Assembly: GCF_000421705.1 (NCBI RefSeq)
Contig: NZ_ATXN01000002.1
Coordinates: forward strand, 1,178,001-1,242,000
Direction of reading: 5' to 3'
Length of the DNA stretch: 64,000 bases
From: Brevundimonas naejangsanensis DSM 23858
Lineage (GTDB): Bacteria; Pseudomonadota; Alphaproteobacteria; Caulobacterales; Caulobacteraceae
Shown here: positions 17,920 to 24,661 of the stretch, one piece after another
How the letters are laid out: each line of letters begins with the position of its first letter
Numbering within the stretch: the first letter of the stretch is position 1
Notes under the pieces: model-generated
Database searches by the model: none
What the model was told of the DNA's origin: nothing
Seen by the model: only the letters and a program-made list of their open reading frames with translations
Made by a program: the position numbers and the translations under genes

Positions 17920-19189
17920 TGCGCCATGCTTCCCGTGCCTGAGCCAGACGTTCATTGCTGAGGCGGACCAGGCGTCGGGATTTGAAGCCCAGACGGAACG
18001 AAATTCCGTCCAACAAGATCAGGTGCCGCAAGCCCATTGCGGCCCGCAGGCGAGCAGAGAATTCGCTGTGTCGGCTTCGCAATAGATGGTGAGTGAAGGT
18101 GTCCAAGGCTCCAAGCTCGGGCGGCTCGACGCAATTGTATGATCTGTGATTATAAATTCCACAGCGTCTATAGTTGTAGAATATACCGGTGCGCACACGC
18201 TTCCTTGGCCCCCAAAAACTCACGCCGTGTCTTTGGAGCTGGTGATTAGAAGAAAGCAATCGTAAGCGATCGAACAGAAGGTTAGTATTACCGTCTTTCA
18301 TGAAGCGCTTCAGAGACATGATCACACGAGTCTTCAAGCGTTTGATTTTTTCAGGCGCGATGGTGACGACGATCGTTCGGGATTCTCTGCTACCGGTCCC
18401 CGACGTCGTCGAAAACCTGTAGCCGAGATAGTCGAGATGGCGGGAGTTTGACGTGCGGTCGACAAAAGCCGTCTCAGAACGCTTTTTGGCGTGAAACAGC
18501 ATGCCGGTAGGCAGGGCGCCGACCATATCGTTCGCTATGCCTGCCGCGCGGTCGTAGCAGAAGACGACGATGTCATCGGAGTATCGGAAATAACGGTAGA
18601 CGCCTGGCATGGCGCGCACCCGACGGTCGAACTGCTCCATCGCGAGTTCTGCGAGGACACCCGACAAACCCACTCCTCGGGGCAAGCCGAGAACGCCCGG
18701 CAAGCAATGCGCATCGAAGTATTGCTGCAAAAAGGTTCGTACGATGCGCGGGAGCGAGGTGTCGTAGACAAGCCTCTCACGAAGAGCGTCTGCGTCTATG
18801 GACTCGTAGAATGAGGTCACATCCCTCCTGATGACCGTGTATGGCGTGGCATCGAACATCGTCTCGATGACCCCGCTGACGACACGGTCCCTGTTGGGTG
18901 GCGTTATTCGGAAACGCTTGGCGATGTAGCCGGCTAAAACTCGTAATATGATTGACCGTTCATAGGATGGGTAAGTGACGCAGGGCTTGCCGCGCGCGCG
19001 TCCGCGCACAAAAGTACTGAGATCTACGGCTCGATTGCCTATGTCATCAGCGAGTTGCTCGGCAATGGCTTGGCCTTCAGCGGCAACATCGATGTCAAAT
19101 CGATGGGAGTCGCCTGCGCGCATCACGCGCGATAAGGCGCGTACTGAGAATACCGACTTCAAGCCAACGCCTCCCCGCCTGACGTGCAT
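17912..19189 (-). CDS. First reverse transcriptase (Drt3a-like, UG3-type)
   Basis: A 425-residue reverse transcriptase. Motif A is IRRDVTSFYESID (D123); the B-like motif is GLPRGVGLSGVLAELAM; the active site is YSDD at 203-206, followed by LDYLGYRFS, the usual motif E region. The thumb-like C-terminus is basic. No endonuclease, maturase or protease domain is fused. It is the first gene of the pair, starts about 165 bp from the transposon's right-end binding sites, and overlaps the second RT. Likely an anti-phage DRT system carried as cargo. The start at 19189 is the first ATG; later starts would still leave motif A intact. Confidence 0.75.
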   Translation of the reverse strand: MHVRRGGVGLKSVFSVRALSRVMRAGDSHRFDIDVAAEGQAIAEQLADDIGNRAVDLSTFVRGRARGKPCVTYPSYERSIILRVLAGYIAKRFRITPPNRDRVVSGVIETMFDATPYTVIRRDVTSFYESIDADALRERLVYDTSLPRIVRTFLQQYFDAHCLPGVLGLPRGVGLSGVLAELAMEQFDRRVRAMPGVYRYFRYSDDIVVFCYDRAAGIANDMVGALPTGMLFHAKKRSETAFVDRTSNSRHLDYLGYRFSTTSGTGSRESRTIVVTIAPEKIKRLKTRVIMSLKRFMKDGNTNLLFDRLRLLSSNHQLQRHGVSFWGPRKRVRTGIFYNYRRCGIYNHRSYNCVEPPELGALDTFTHHLLRSRHSEFSARLRAAMGLRHLILLDGISFRLGFKSRRLVRLSNERLAQAREAWRNV

Positions 19190-19282
19190 CGGGATGGTTG
19201 ATGGCGCAACCCAGCCGCGTCAAGGTAGCCTGCGCAATCGGAGACTCCGCGCCGCCGGGTGACAATGCGACGGACAGCGGAC

Positions 19283-19310
19283 GTTCTGACATTCCGCTAT
19301 GAGTCAGAAC
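19283..19310. promoter_or_regulatory. Inverted repeat upstream of first RT
   Basis: GTTCTGAC (19283-19290) and GTCAGAAC (19303-19310) form a perfect 8-bp inverted repeat, 94 bp before the RT start. AGCGGA/TCCGCT nearby can form an alternative stem. It may be an operator of the RT operon or part of a structured leader RNA. Confidence 0.35.
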
Positions 19311-19355
19311 CGGCTGCTACGAGGCTTGGCGCGAAATTGCGATCGGCTCTCATGT

Positions 19356-19402
19356 TGAGCCACTTCTAACTGGTTTTGAGCCAGTTCTAAGTGGTCCCGA
19401 CA
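19356..19402 (-). repeat. Transposon right end with two TnsB-type sites
   Basis: Reading inward on the minus strand, ACCACTTAGAACTGGCTCA (19395-19377) and ACCAGTTAGAAGTGGCTCA (19374-19356) lie in direct orientation with a 21-bp period. The close packing resembles the Tn7 right end. The two also form an imperfect 14-bp hairpin (12 matches, 7-base loop). The outer terminus is TGTCGG. Confidence 0.82.
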
Positions 19403-19407
19403 AGGGA
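19403..19407. repeat. Right target-site duplication AGGGA
   Basis: AGGGA follows the right terminus ...CCGACA and repeats the five bases at 3929-3933. One base (19408) separates it from the tRNA-Arg CCA end. Confidence 0.85.
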
Positions 19408-19408
19408 A

Positions 19409-19485
19409 TGGCGACCCCGGGAGGACTCCAACCTCCGACCTCGGCTTTAGGAAAGCCTTGCTCTATGCAGCTGAGCTACGGGGCC
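19409..19485 (-). tRNA. tRNA-Arg (anticodon CCT)
   Basis: A 77-base cloverleaf with an encoded CCA. The acceptor GGCCCCG pairs with CGGGGTC (one G-U), the D arm is GCTC/GAGC, the anticodon loop TTCCTAA gives CCT (reads AGG), and the T arm is GGAGG/CCTCC around TTGGAGT. The 27-43 pair is an A-G mismatch. The gene is intact. The Tn7-like element is inserted just past its 3' end, so the original downstream sequence (now at 3933 and leftward) is displaced by 15 kb. Confidence 0.93.
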
Positions 19486-19770
19486 ACGCGCGTCTGCCTA
19501 AAGGAGGTTGGGGCGTCAGGGAAGCCCCTGCGAAACCTGAACGCGTGACGGCGACCGTGCGAGGGTTCGGCCTTGTGGTTAAGGCGTGTTAAGCTACTAT
19601 ACCTAGTATGGAACAAAGCCTGAATCGGCGAACGTCGCTGATTCGGTCATGATTCGTTTCGCCCGTGTTCCAGGGGCTGGTAAGGTTCCGCTTACCAATT
19701 CTTTTTCGTTCATATCGAGATCGCCGCGCCGCTTGTGAAAGCAGGCGGGGTTCGCCACCTTGGGCCGGTC
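19486..19770. other. Promoter region between tRNA-Arg and helicase gene
   Basis: 285 bp between two divergent genes. It should hold both promoters. A short AT-rich run near 19590-19610 (CTACTATACCTAGTATGG) is a possible -10 region for the helicase gene. No open frame in it looks real. Confidence 0.4.
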
Positions 19771-22305
19771 ATGAGCGACCGTTCCGCAGGCATGGCCCTT
19801 TCGCGCGTCACGGCGATCCTGGGGCCCACCAACACCGGCAAGACCCATCTGGCGGTCGAGCGGATGCTGGGTCACGCCTCGGGCATGATCGGCCTGCCGC
19901 TGCGGCTGCTGGCGCGCGAGATCTATGAGCGGATCGTCAAGCGGCGGGGGGCGGCCTCGGTCGCCCTGATCACCGGCGAGGAGAAGATCGTCCCGCCGCG
20001 TCCCGCCTTCTTCGTCTGCACGGTCGAGGCCATGCCGCTGGAGCGGTCGGTCGACTTCCTAGCGGTGGATGAGATCCAGCTGGTCGCCGATCCCGAGCGC
20101 GGCCACGTCTTTACGCAAAGACTGCTGCACGCGCGCGGCCGGTTCGAGACCATGTTCCTGGGCGCCGGGACGATGGCCCCGCTGATGCGGTCGCTGGTTC
20201 CGGATGCGGAGATCGTGACCCGCGACCGGCTGTCGATGCTGTCTTACGCGGGGTCGAAGAAGCTGACCCGCCTGCCCCGGCGCAGCGCCGTCGTCGCCTT
20301 CTCGACCGAGCAGGTCTACGCCATCGCCGAGCTGCTACGGCGTCAGAGAGGCGGGGCGGCCGTAGTCATGGGCTCGCTTTCGCCCCGCACCCGCAACGCC
20401 CAGGTCGAGCTGTTCCAGTCGGGCGAGGTGGACTTCCTGGTCGCCACCGACGCCATTGGCATGGGGCTGAACATGGACGTGGACCATGTGGCCTTTGCGG
20501 GCCTGCGGAAGTTCGACGGGCGGCGCACGCGCTGGCTGCACGCCGCGGAGATCGGCCAGATCGCCGGGCGGGCCGGGCGTCACCTGCGCGACGGCACCTT
20601 CGGCGTCACGGGCGAGGCCGAGGAACTGGACGAAGACCTGGTCGAACAGGTGGTCGATCACCGCTTCGATCCGGTCGAGGCGGCCGAGTGGCGCAGCGGG
20701 AGGCTGGATTTCGACACGCTGCCCGACCTGCTGCGCTCGCTTACGGTGACGCCGGATCGGCACGGGCTGCGGCTGACGGCGCAGGCGCTGGACGAGACCC
20801 TGCTGCGGCGCTTTGCGGTCGATGAGGACGTCAGGAAGATCGCCCGCTCACGCGGGGCCCTGATGCGGCTGTGGGAGGCGTGTCAGTTGCCCGACTTCCA
20901 GAAGACGACGCTGGACGAACACGCCCGCCTGTCGAAGGAGATCTTCACCGCCCTGACCAGTCATGGCCCTCACGGGAGGGGCGGCCGCCTGACCGAGGAC
21001 TGGGTGGCGCCGCGCTTCAATGATCTGGATCGCGACGACGGCCAGATCGACCAGCTTTCGGCGCGGCTGTCTGGGGTGCGGACGCTGAGCTACATCGCCA
21101 ACCGGCCCGACTGGATGGCGGGGGCGCAGGAGTGGCGCGACAGGACCAAGGCGCTGGAGGAACGGCTCAGCGACGTGCTGCACGAACGGCTGACGGCGCG
21201 TTTCGTCGATCGGCGCACGGCGGCCCTGATGCGGGCGCTGAACGTGCGCTCCGACGTGCTGGCGGGCGTGGCCGAGGACGGCGAGGTCACAGTCGAGGGC
21301 GAGGTCGTCGGTCATCTGGACGGCGTCTGCTTCACCGTCGATGCGGGCGGATCGGCGCTGGCCGACCGCGCGCTAAGGCAGGCGGCGACGCGCGCCGTGG
21401 GGCCGGAGGTGGCGCGGCGGCTTGGGCGGCTCGCGGCCGACGAGGACGCGGCTTTTTCCGTTACGCCGGACGGCGGGGTGCTGTGGAACGGGGCCCTGAC
21501 CGGGCGCATCACCAACGAAGACCCCTTCTCGCCGCGCGTGCGGCTGCTGGGCGAGTTGGGGCCGGTCCCGGCGCGCGAGCGGGCCGAGCGGCGCATGGAG
21601 GCCTGGCTGGCGGGCGAGGCCGGGCGGGCGCTGAAGCCGCTGAAACGCCTGCGCCACGCGATCGAGAGCGGCGCCCTGACCGGCCTGCCGCGCGGGCTGG
21701 CGTTCCGCCTGATCGAGGCGGGCGGCCTGATCCCCCGACGCGAGGTCGAGCGCGACCTGGCGGCCCTGAGCCAGCATGAGCGGCGCACGCTGAAGACCTT
21801 CGCCATCCGCGTCGGCGCCCATTCGGTGTGGCTGCCCGGCGTGATGAAGCCGCGGGGGGCGACGCTGGCGCAGGCCTTCCTGCCGCGTGAGGCGACGAAG
21901 GGGCTGGCGGGTGAGGGCCTTCTGCCCCTGCCCGAGCCGGCGCCGTCGGCGCGCGCCCTGTCGGCGTTCGGACGCCGCGCCGTCGGCCGTTGGACCGCGC
22001 CGGTCGAGGCGCTGGAAACCTTCGCCGAGACTCAGCGCGCTGCGGGAAAGGCGCCGCTGTCGGATCAGGCGCTGAACGACCTCGGCTGGACGGCGGATCA
22101 AGCGAAGGCGATCCACGCCGCCCTGCGCACCCCGCGCGCCGAACGGGCGCCGCGCCCCGGCAAGCCCACGCCGCCGCCCAAGGATTCGCCCTTCGCCGCC
22201 CTGGCTCAACTGACCCAGCCGCCACGGCCCGCCGCCAACCCCAAGGCGGCGCGCAGGCCCCGTCGGCGTCCTCGGCGGGCCCCGTCGGGCAAGCCCGCCG
22301 AATGA
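19771..22305 (+). CDS. SUV3-like ATP-dependent RNA helicase
   Basis: An 844-residue superfamily 2 helicase related to the mitochondrial degradosome helicase SUV3, common in alphaproteobacteria; it likely unwinds RNA for decay. Motif I is GPTNTGKTH close to the N-terminus, motif II is VDEIQL, motif III-like GAGTM, and motif VI QIAGRAGRHLRDG, all in the first 300 residues. A SUV3-type C-terminal region follows, and the last 60 residues are a basic, proline-rich tail. Start at 19771 (ATGAGCGACCG); an ATG at 19792 is possible. It overlaps the S4 gene as ATGA. Confidence 0.88.
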   Translation: MSDRSAGMALSRVTAILGPTNTGKTHLAVERMLGHASGMIGLPLRLLAREIYERIVKRRGAASVALITGEEKIVPPRPAFFVCTVEAMPLERSVDFLAVDEIQLVADPERGHVFTQRLLHARGRFETMFLGAGTMAPLMRSLVPDAEIVTRDRLSMLSYAGSKKLTRLPRRSAVVAFSTEQVYAIAELLRRQRGGAAVVMGSLSPRTRNAQVELFQSGEVDFLVATDAIGMGLNMDVDHVAFAGLRKFDGRRTRWLHAAEIGQIAGRAGRHLRDGTFGVTGEAEELDEDLVEQVVDHRFDPVEAAEWRSGRLDFDTLPDLLRSLTVTPDRHGLRLTAQALDETLLRRFAVDEDVRKIARSRGALMRLWEACQLPDFQKTTLDEHARLSKEIFTALTSHGPHGRGGRLTEDWVAPRFNDLDRDDGQIDQLSARLSGVRTLSYIANRPDWMAGAQEWRDRTKALEERLSDVLHERLTARFVDRRTAALMRALNVRSDVLAGVAEDGEVTVEGEVVGHLDGVCFTVDAGGSALADRALRQAATRAVGPEVARRLGRLAADEDAAFSVTPDGGVLWNGALTGRITNEDPFSPRVRLLGELGPVPARERAERRMEAWLAGEAGRALKPLKRLRHAIESGALTGLPRGLAFRLIEAGGLIPRREVERDLAALSQHERRTLKTFAIRVGAHSVWLPGVMKPRGATLAQAFLPREATKGLAGEGLLPLPEPAPSARALSAFGRRAVGRWTAPVEALETFAETQRAAGKAPLSDQALNDLGWTADQAKAIHAALRTPRAERAPRPGKPTPPPKDSPFAALAQLTQPPRPAANPKAARRPRRRPRRAPSGKPAE

Positions 22306-22586
22306 CCATCGAGAGCTGCCGCATCGACGTCTGGCTGTGGCGCGCCCGCTTCGCCAAGACGCGCAGTCTGGCCGCCGCCATGGTCGAGAAAGGCGCCATC
22401 CGCCTGACGCACAACGGCGTCCAGACCCGCCTCGACAAGCCCAGCCGCAGCGTCCATCCCGGCGATGAGGTGCTGTTCGCCCAGGCCGGGCGGCTGATCG
22501 CCGTGCGCGTGGTGCAGATGGGCGACCGACGCGGACCTGCGCAGGAAGCCCACGCCCTTTATGAACCGCTGGACGCGGCGGACTAA
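22302..22586 (+). CDS. S4-domain RNA-binding protein (Hsp15-like)
   Basis: A 94-residue protein made almost entirely of an S4 RNA-binding fold: RIDVWLWRARFAKTRSLAA, then the GAIRLTHNGV beta segment and a basic tail. E. coli Hsp15 of this family binds stalled 50S subunits. The ATG at 22302 overlaps the helicase stop, so the two are coupled; a shared role in RNA handling is plausible. Its stop codon overlaps the stop of the convergent yceI gene by two bases. Confidence 0.85.
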   Translation: MTIESCRIDVWLWRARFAKTRSLAAAMVEKGAIRLTHNGVQTRLDKPSRSVHPGDEVLFAQAGRLIAVRVVQMGDRRGPAQEAHALYEPLDAAD

Positions 22587-23233
22587 CCCGCCGCCATCAC
22601 GAACTCGCCCTCGATGTGCAGCTTCACCTCGTCGCCCAGGGCGGGCAGGCCGAAGGTGATGCCGAAGTCGGACCGCTTGATCGTCGCCTCACCGTCGAAA
22701 CCCGCCTTGTAGCCGCCGCGCGTCGGGCCGGCCTGGTTGAACTCGACCTCCATGACCACGGGGCGCGTGACGCCGCGCAGGGTCAGGTCGCCATGGACCG
22801 TCGCCTCGTCGCGATCGTCGGCGTCGACCACGATCCGGGTCGAACGGAAGGTCGCCACCGGATGGTTGGCGGTGTCGAAGAAGTCCGCCGTCTGCAGGTG
22901 TTTGTTCAACCCGTCCGAGTTGGACGCCACGTCCGTCAGAGGAATGGTCGCGGTCAGGGTGCTGGCGGACGGGTTGGCGGGGTCCAGCTTCAGCTCGGCC
23001 TGGACGTTCACGAACTGGCCGACATAGGTGGAGAAACCCAGGTGATCGACGGACCAGGTGATCTTGCCGTGCTCCGGATCCAGCTTGTAGTCGCCGGACT
23101 GAACCTCGGACGGAACCTTGGTCAGGGCGGCCTGGGCGACGACCGCGCCCCCGGCCAGAAGGCTGAGCGCCACGCTCGCGGCGCCGATGCGGCCTATGGC
23201 GGAACGCGTGATGAAACCTTGATTGAAACGCAT
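22583..23233 (-). CDS. YceI-family periplasmic lipid-binding protein
   Basis: A 216-residue exported protein with a signal peptide (about 1-36, ending VAQAA). The YceI beta-barrel follows: YKLDPEHGKITWSVDHLGFSTY, then DFFDTANHP and HGDLTLRGVTRPV. YceI proteins bind isoprenoid lipids in the periplasm; the ligand here is unknown. Single gene, convergent with the S4 gene. Confidence 0.9.
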   Translation of the reverse strand: MRFNQGFITRSAIGRIGAASVALSLLAGGAVVAQAALTKVPSEVQSGDYKLDPEHGKITWSVDHLGFSTYVGQFVNVQAELKLDPANPSASTLTATIPLTDVASNSDGLNKHLQTADFFDTANHPVATFRSTRIVVDADDRDEATVHGDLTLRGVTRPVVMEVEFNQAGPTRGGYKAGFDGEATIKRSDFGITFGLPALGDEVKLHIEGEFVMAAG

Positions 23234-23401
23234 GGGACAGGTCTCCGGGCGGATGATGATCCGGCGTCAAGAAGAGGGAGCGCGGCCCGGCGCCGTCGAG
23301 CCTGAACAGCTTTGCATCAGCGCCTTCGGTTGACAGTTGGTTCCGACGGGGCCATTTGCCCGCCCTCGACCTCCTCGCTGCCACGGGCCCATCCGAACGC
23401 C

Positions 23402-23743
23402 ATGACCTACATCGTCACCGACGCTTGCGTGAAATGTAAGTTCATGGACTGCGTCGAGGTGTGTCCGGTGGACTGCTTCTACGAGGGCGAAAACTTCCTG
23501 GTCATCGCCCCTGACGAATGCATCGACTGCGGCGTGTGCGAGCCTGAATGCCCCGTCGACGCCATCGTGCCCGACACCGAGGACGAACCGGACGGCAAGT
23601 GGCTGCAGGTCAACGCCGAATACGCCAAGGTCTGGCCGAACATCACGGTCAAGGGCGTGCCCCCGGCGGATCGTGAGCAGTATGAGCGCGAAACCGGCAA
23701 GTTCGAGAAGTATTTCAGCCCCAAGCCGGGCAAGGGCTCCTAA
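23402..23743 (+). CDS. fdxA: Seven-iron ferredoxin FdxA
   Basis: A 113-residue electron carrier. The N-terminal half has [17 protein letters not shown] and [15 protein letters not shown], the spacing for one 3Fe-4S and one 4Fe-4S cluster as in FdxA of alphaproteobacteria; the C-terminal tail (about 60-113) is typical of the 7Fe type. Start at the ATG at 23402, where the conserved [13 protein letters not shown] begins. Confidence 0.94.
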   Translation: MTYIVTDACVKCKFMDCVEVCPVDCFYEGENFLVIAPDECIDCGVCEPECPVDAIVPDTEDEPDGKWLQVNAEYAKVWPNITVKGVPPADREQYERETGKFEKYFSPKPGKGS

Positions 23744-24052
23744 GAATCCGCCACATTGCAGTCACAATGTGCCGCTCGTCGCCGACGGCCCTGTGGATGT
23801 TTTGAGATTTCCTAATTTTATGATAGGTTCCTCCCTATTCGAAACGGGCGGTTCCGCAACTCTGCGCGCCGCCCGCATTTACGACAGAACCTCGCCGCGA
23901 GGACGGGGTCGGCCAGAGGTTCGGTGATCCTTTTTCGCGTCTGACAATGCGACCTTCCGCTCAACCGCCTGGCTTACGCCCGGCGGCGGGGTGGATTTTG
24001 CTTTCAAAGATGCGGCGGAGATCTCGCCCCTTCGGTTCGGGAAAGGAATGAC
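23744..24052. other. Leader between fdxA and carD
   Basis: 309 bp. A weak 7-bp hairpin (CACATTG 23752-23758 with CAATGTG 23765-23771) sits just after fdxA without a T tract. An AT-rich patch near 23805-23830 could carry the carD promoter. GGAAAGGA precedes the carD start. Nothing else is evident. Confidence 0.4.
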
Positions 24053-24595
24053 ATGACGAGCAAGACCGGTCTGGAATTCAAGGTTGGCGATGCGGTGGTC
24101 TATCCCGCGCATGGCGTCGGCAAGGTCGCTGCGATCGAGACTCAGGAAGTCGCCGGCATGGCGCTCGAAGTCTACGTCGTGACCTTCGAGCACGAAAAAA
24201 TGACCCTGCGCGTCCCGACCAAGAAGGCCAAGACCGCCGGCCTGCGCACCCTGGCCGCCGATGACACCGTGACCAAGGCCCTGACGACCCTGAAGGGCCG
24301 CGCCCGCGTCAAGCGCACCATGTGGTCGCGCCGCGCCCAGGAATACGAAGCCAAGATCAACTCGGGCGACCTGATCTCCATCGCCGAAGTGGTCCGCGAC
24401 CTGCACCGCGCCGACACCCAGCCGGAACAGTCCTATTCCGAGCGCCAGCTCTATGAATCGGCCCTGGACCGCATGGCCCGCGAAGTCGCCGCCGCCAACA
24501 AGATCGACAAGGACGCCGCCATGGCCCTGCTGGGCAAGTCGCTCAGCGCCAAGAAGCCGGTCGCCCCTGCCGCAGAAGAGGCCGAGGCCGCCTGA
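24053..24595 (+). CDS. carD: CarD-family transcription regulator
   Basis: A 180-residue RNA-polymerase-binding regulator. The N-terminal Tudor-like RNAP-interacting domain (KVGDAVVYPAHGVGKV, about 8-65) is followed by a helical DNA-binding domain with the conserved WSRRAQEYEAKINSGDL segment (about 90-150). In Caulobacter and relatives CarD/CdnL controls rRNA, ribosomal and metabolic promoters. The Ala/Glu-rich tail is variable. A strong terminator follows. Confidence 0.93.
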   Translation: MTSKTGLEFKVGDAVVYPAHGVGKVAAIETQEVAGMALEVYVVTFEHEKMTLRVPTKKAKTAGLRTLAADDTVTKALTTLKGRARVKRTMWSRRAQEYEAKINSGDLISIAEVVRDLHRADTQPEQSYSERQLYESALDRMAREVAAANKIDKDAAMALLGKSLSAKKPVAPAAEEAEAA

Positions 24596-24619
24596 TCTCA
24601 GGCGACCGACTGATGATAA

Positions 24620-24650
24620 AAAAGGCCCGGCGTCGCCGCCGGGCCTTTTT
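24620..24650. terminator. Terminator after carD, shared with ankyrin gene
   Basis: AAAGGCCCGGC (24621-24631) pairs with GCCGGGCCTTT (24638-24648), with T runs on one side and A runs on the other. It can stop carD rightward and the ankyrin gene leftward. Confidence 0.88.
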
Positions 24651-24661
24651 ACTGTGCGGCT

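Larger units (their letters stand above)
3934..19402. mobile_element. Tn7-like transposon next to tRNA-Arg(CCT)
   Basis: The 15,469-bp element is bounded by related inverted ends: left TATCCGGACCACTTA, right (minus strand) TGTCGGGACCACTTA. The right end reads outward as CCGACA, like the TGT/ACA termini of Tn7. Both ends are flanked by AGGGA. It carries tnsA, tnsB, tnsC and tniQ in one leftward operon plus an HNH gene, with cargo of a serine recombinase, an OLD/HEPN pair and two reverse transcriptases. As in Tn7, the end on the tnsA side (right) faces the attachment gene, here tRNA-Arg. All catalytic residues of TnsA and TnsB are present, so it may be active. Confidence 0.9.

Noticed and set aside
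15961-19189. Group II intron or retron
   Set aside because: No maturase/endonuclease domain and no retron-type msr-msd repeat next to the RTs; two RTs in tandem fit DRT instead.
3934-19402. CRISPR-associated transposon
   Set aside because: No Cas or Cascade genes and no repeat-spacer array are visible in the element; the TniQ is long and TnsD-like.
3934-19402. Prophage or integrative element
   Set aside because: No phage structural, integrase or conjugation genes; the boundaries and genes are those of a Tn7-like transposon.
23752-23771. fdxA terminator
   Set aside because: Only a 7-bp stem with no T tract; too weak to call.
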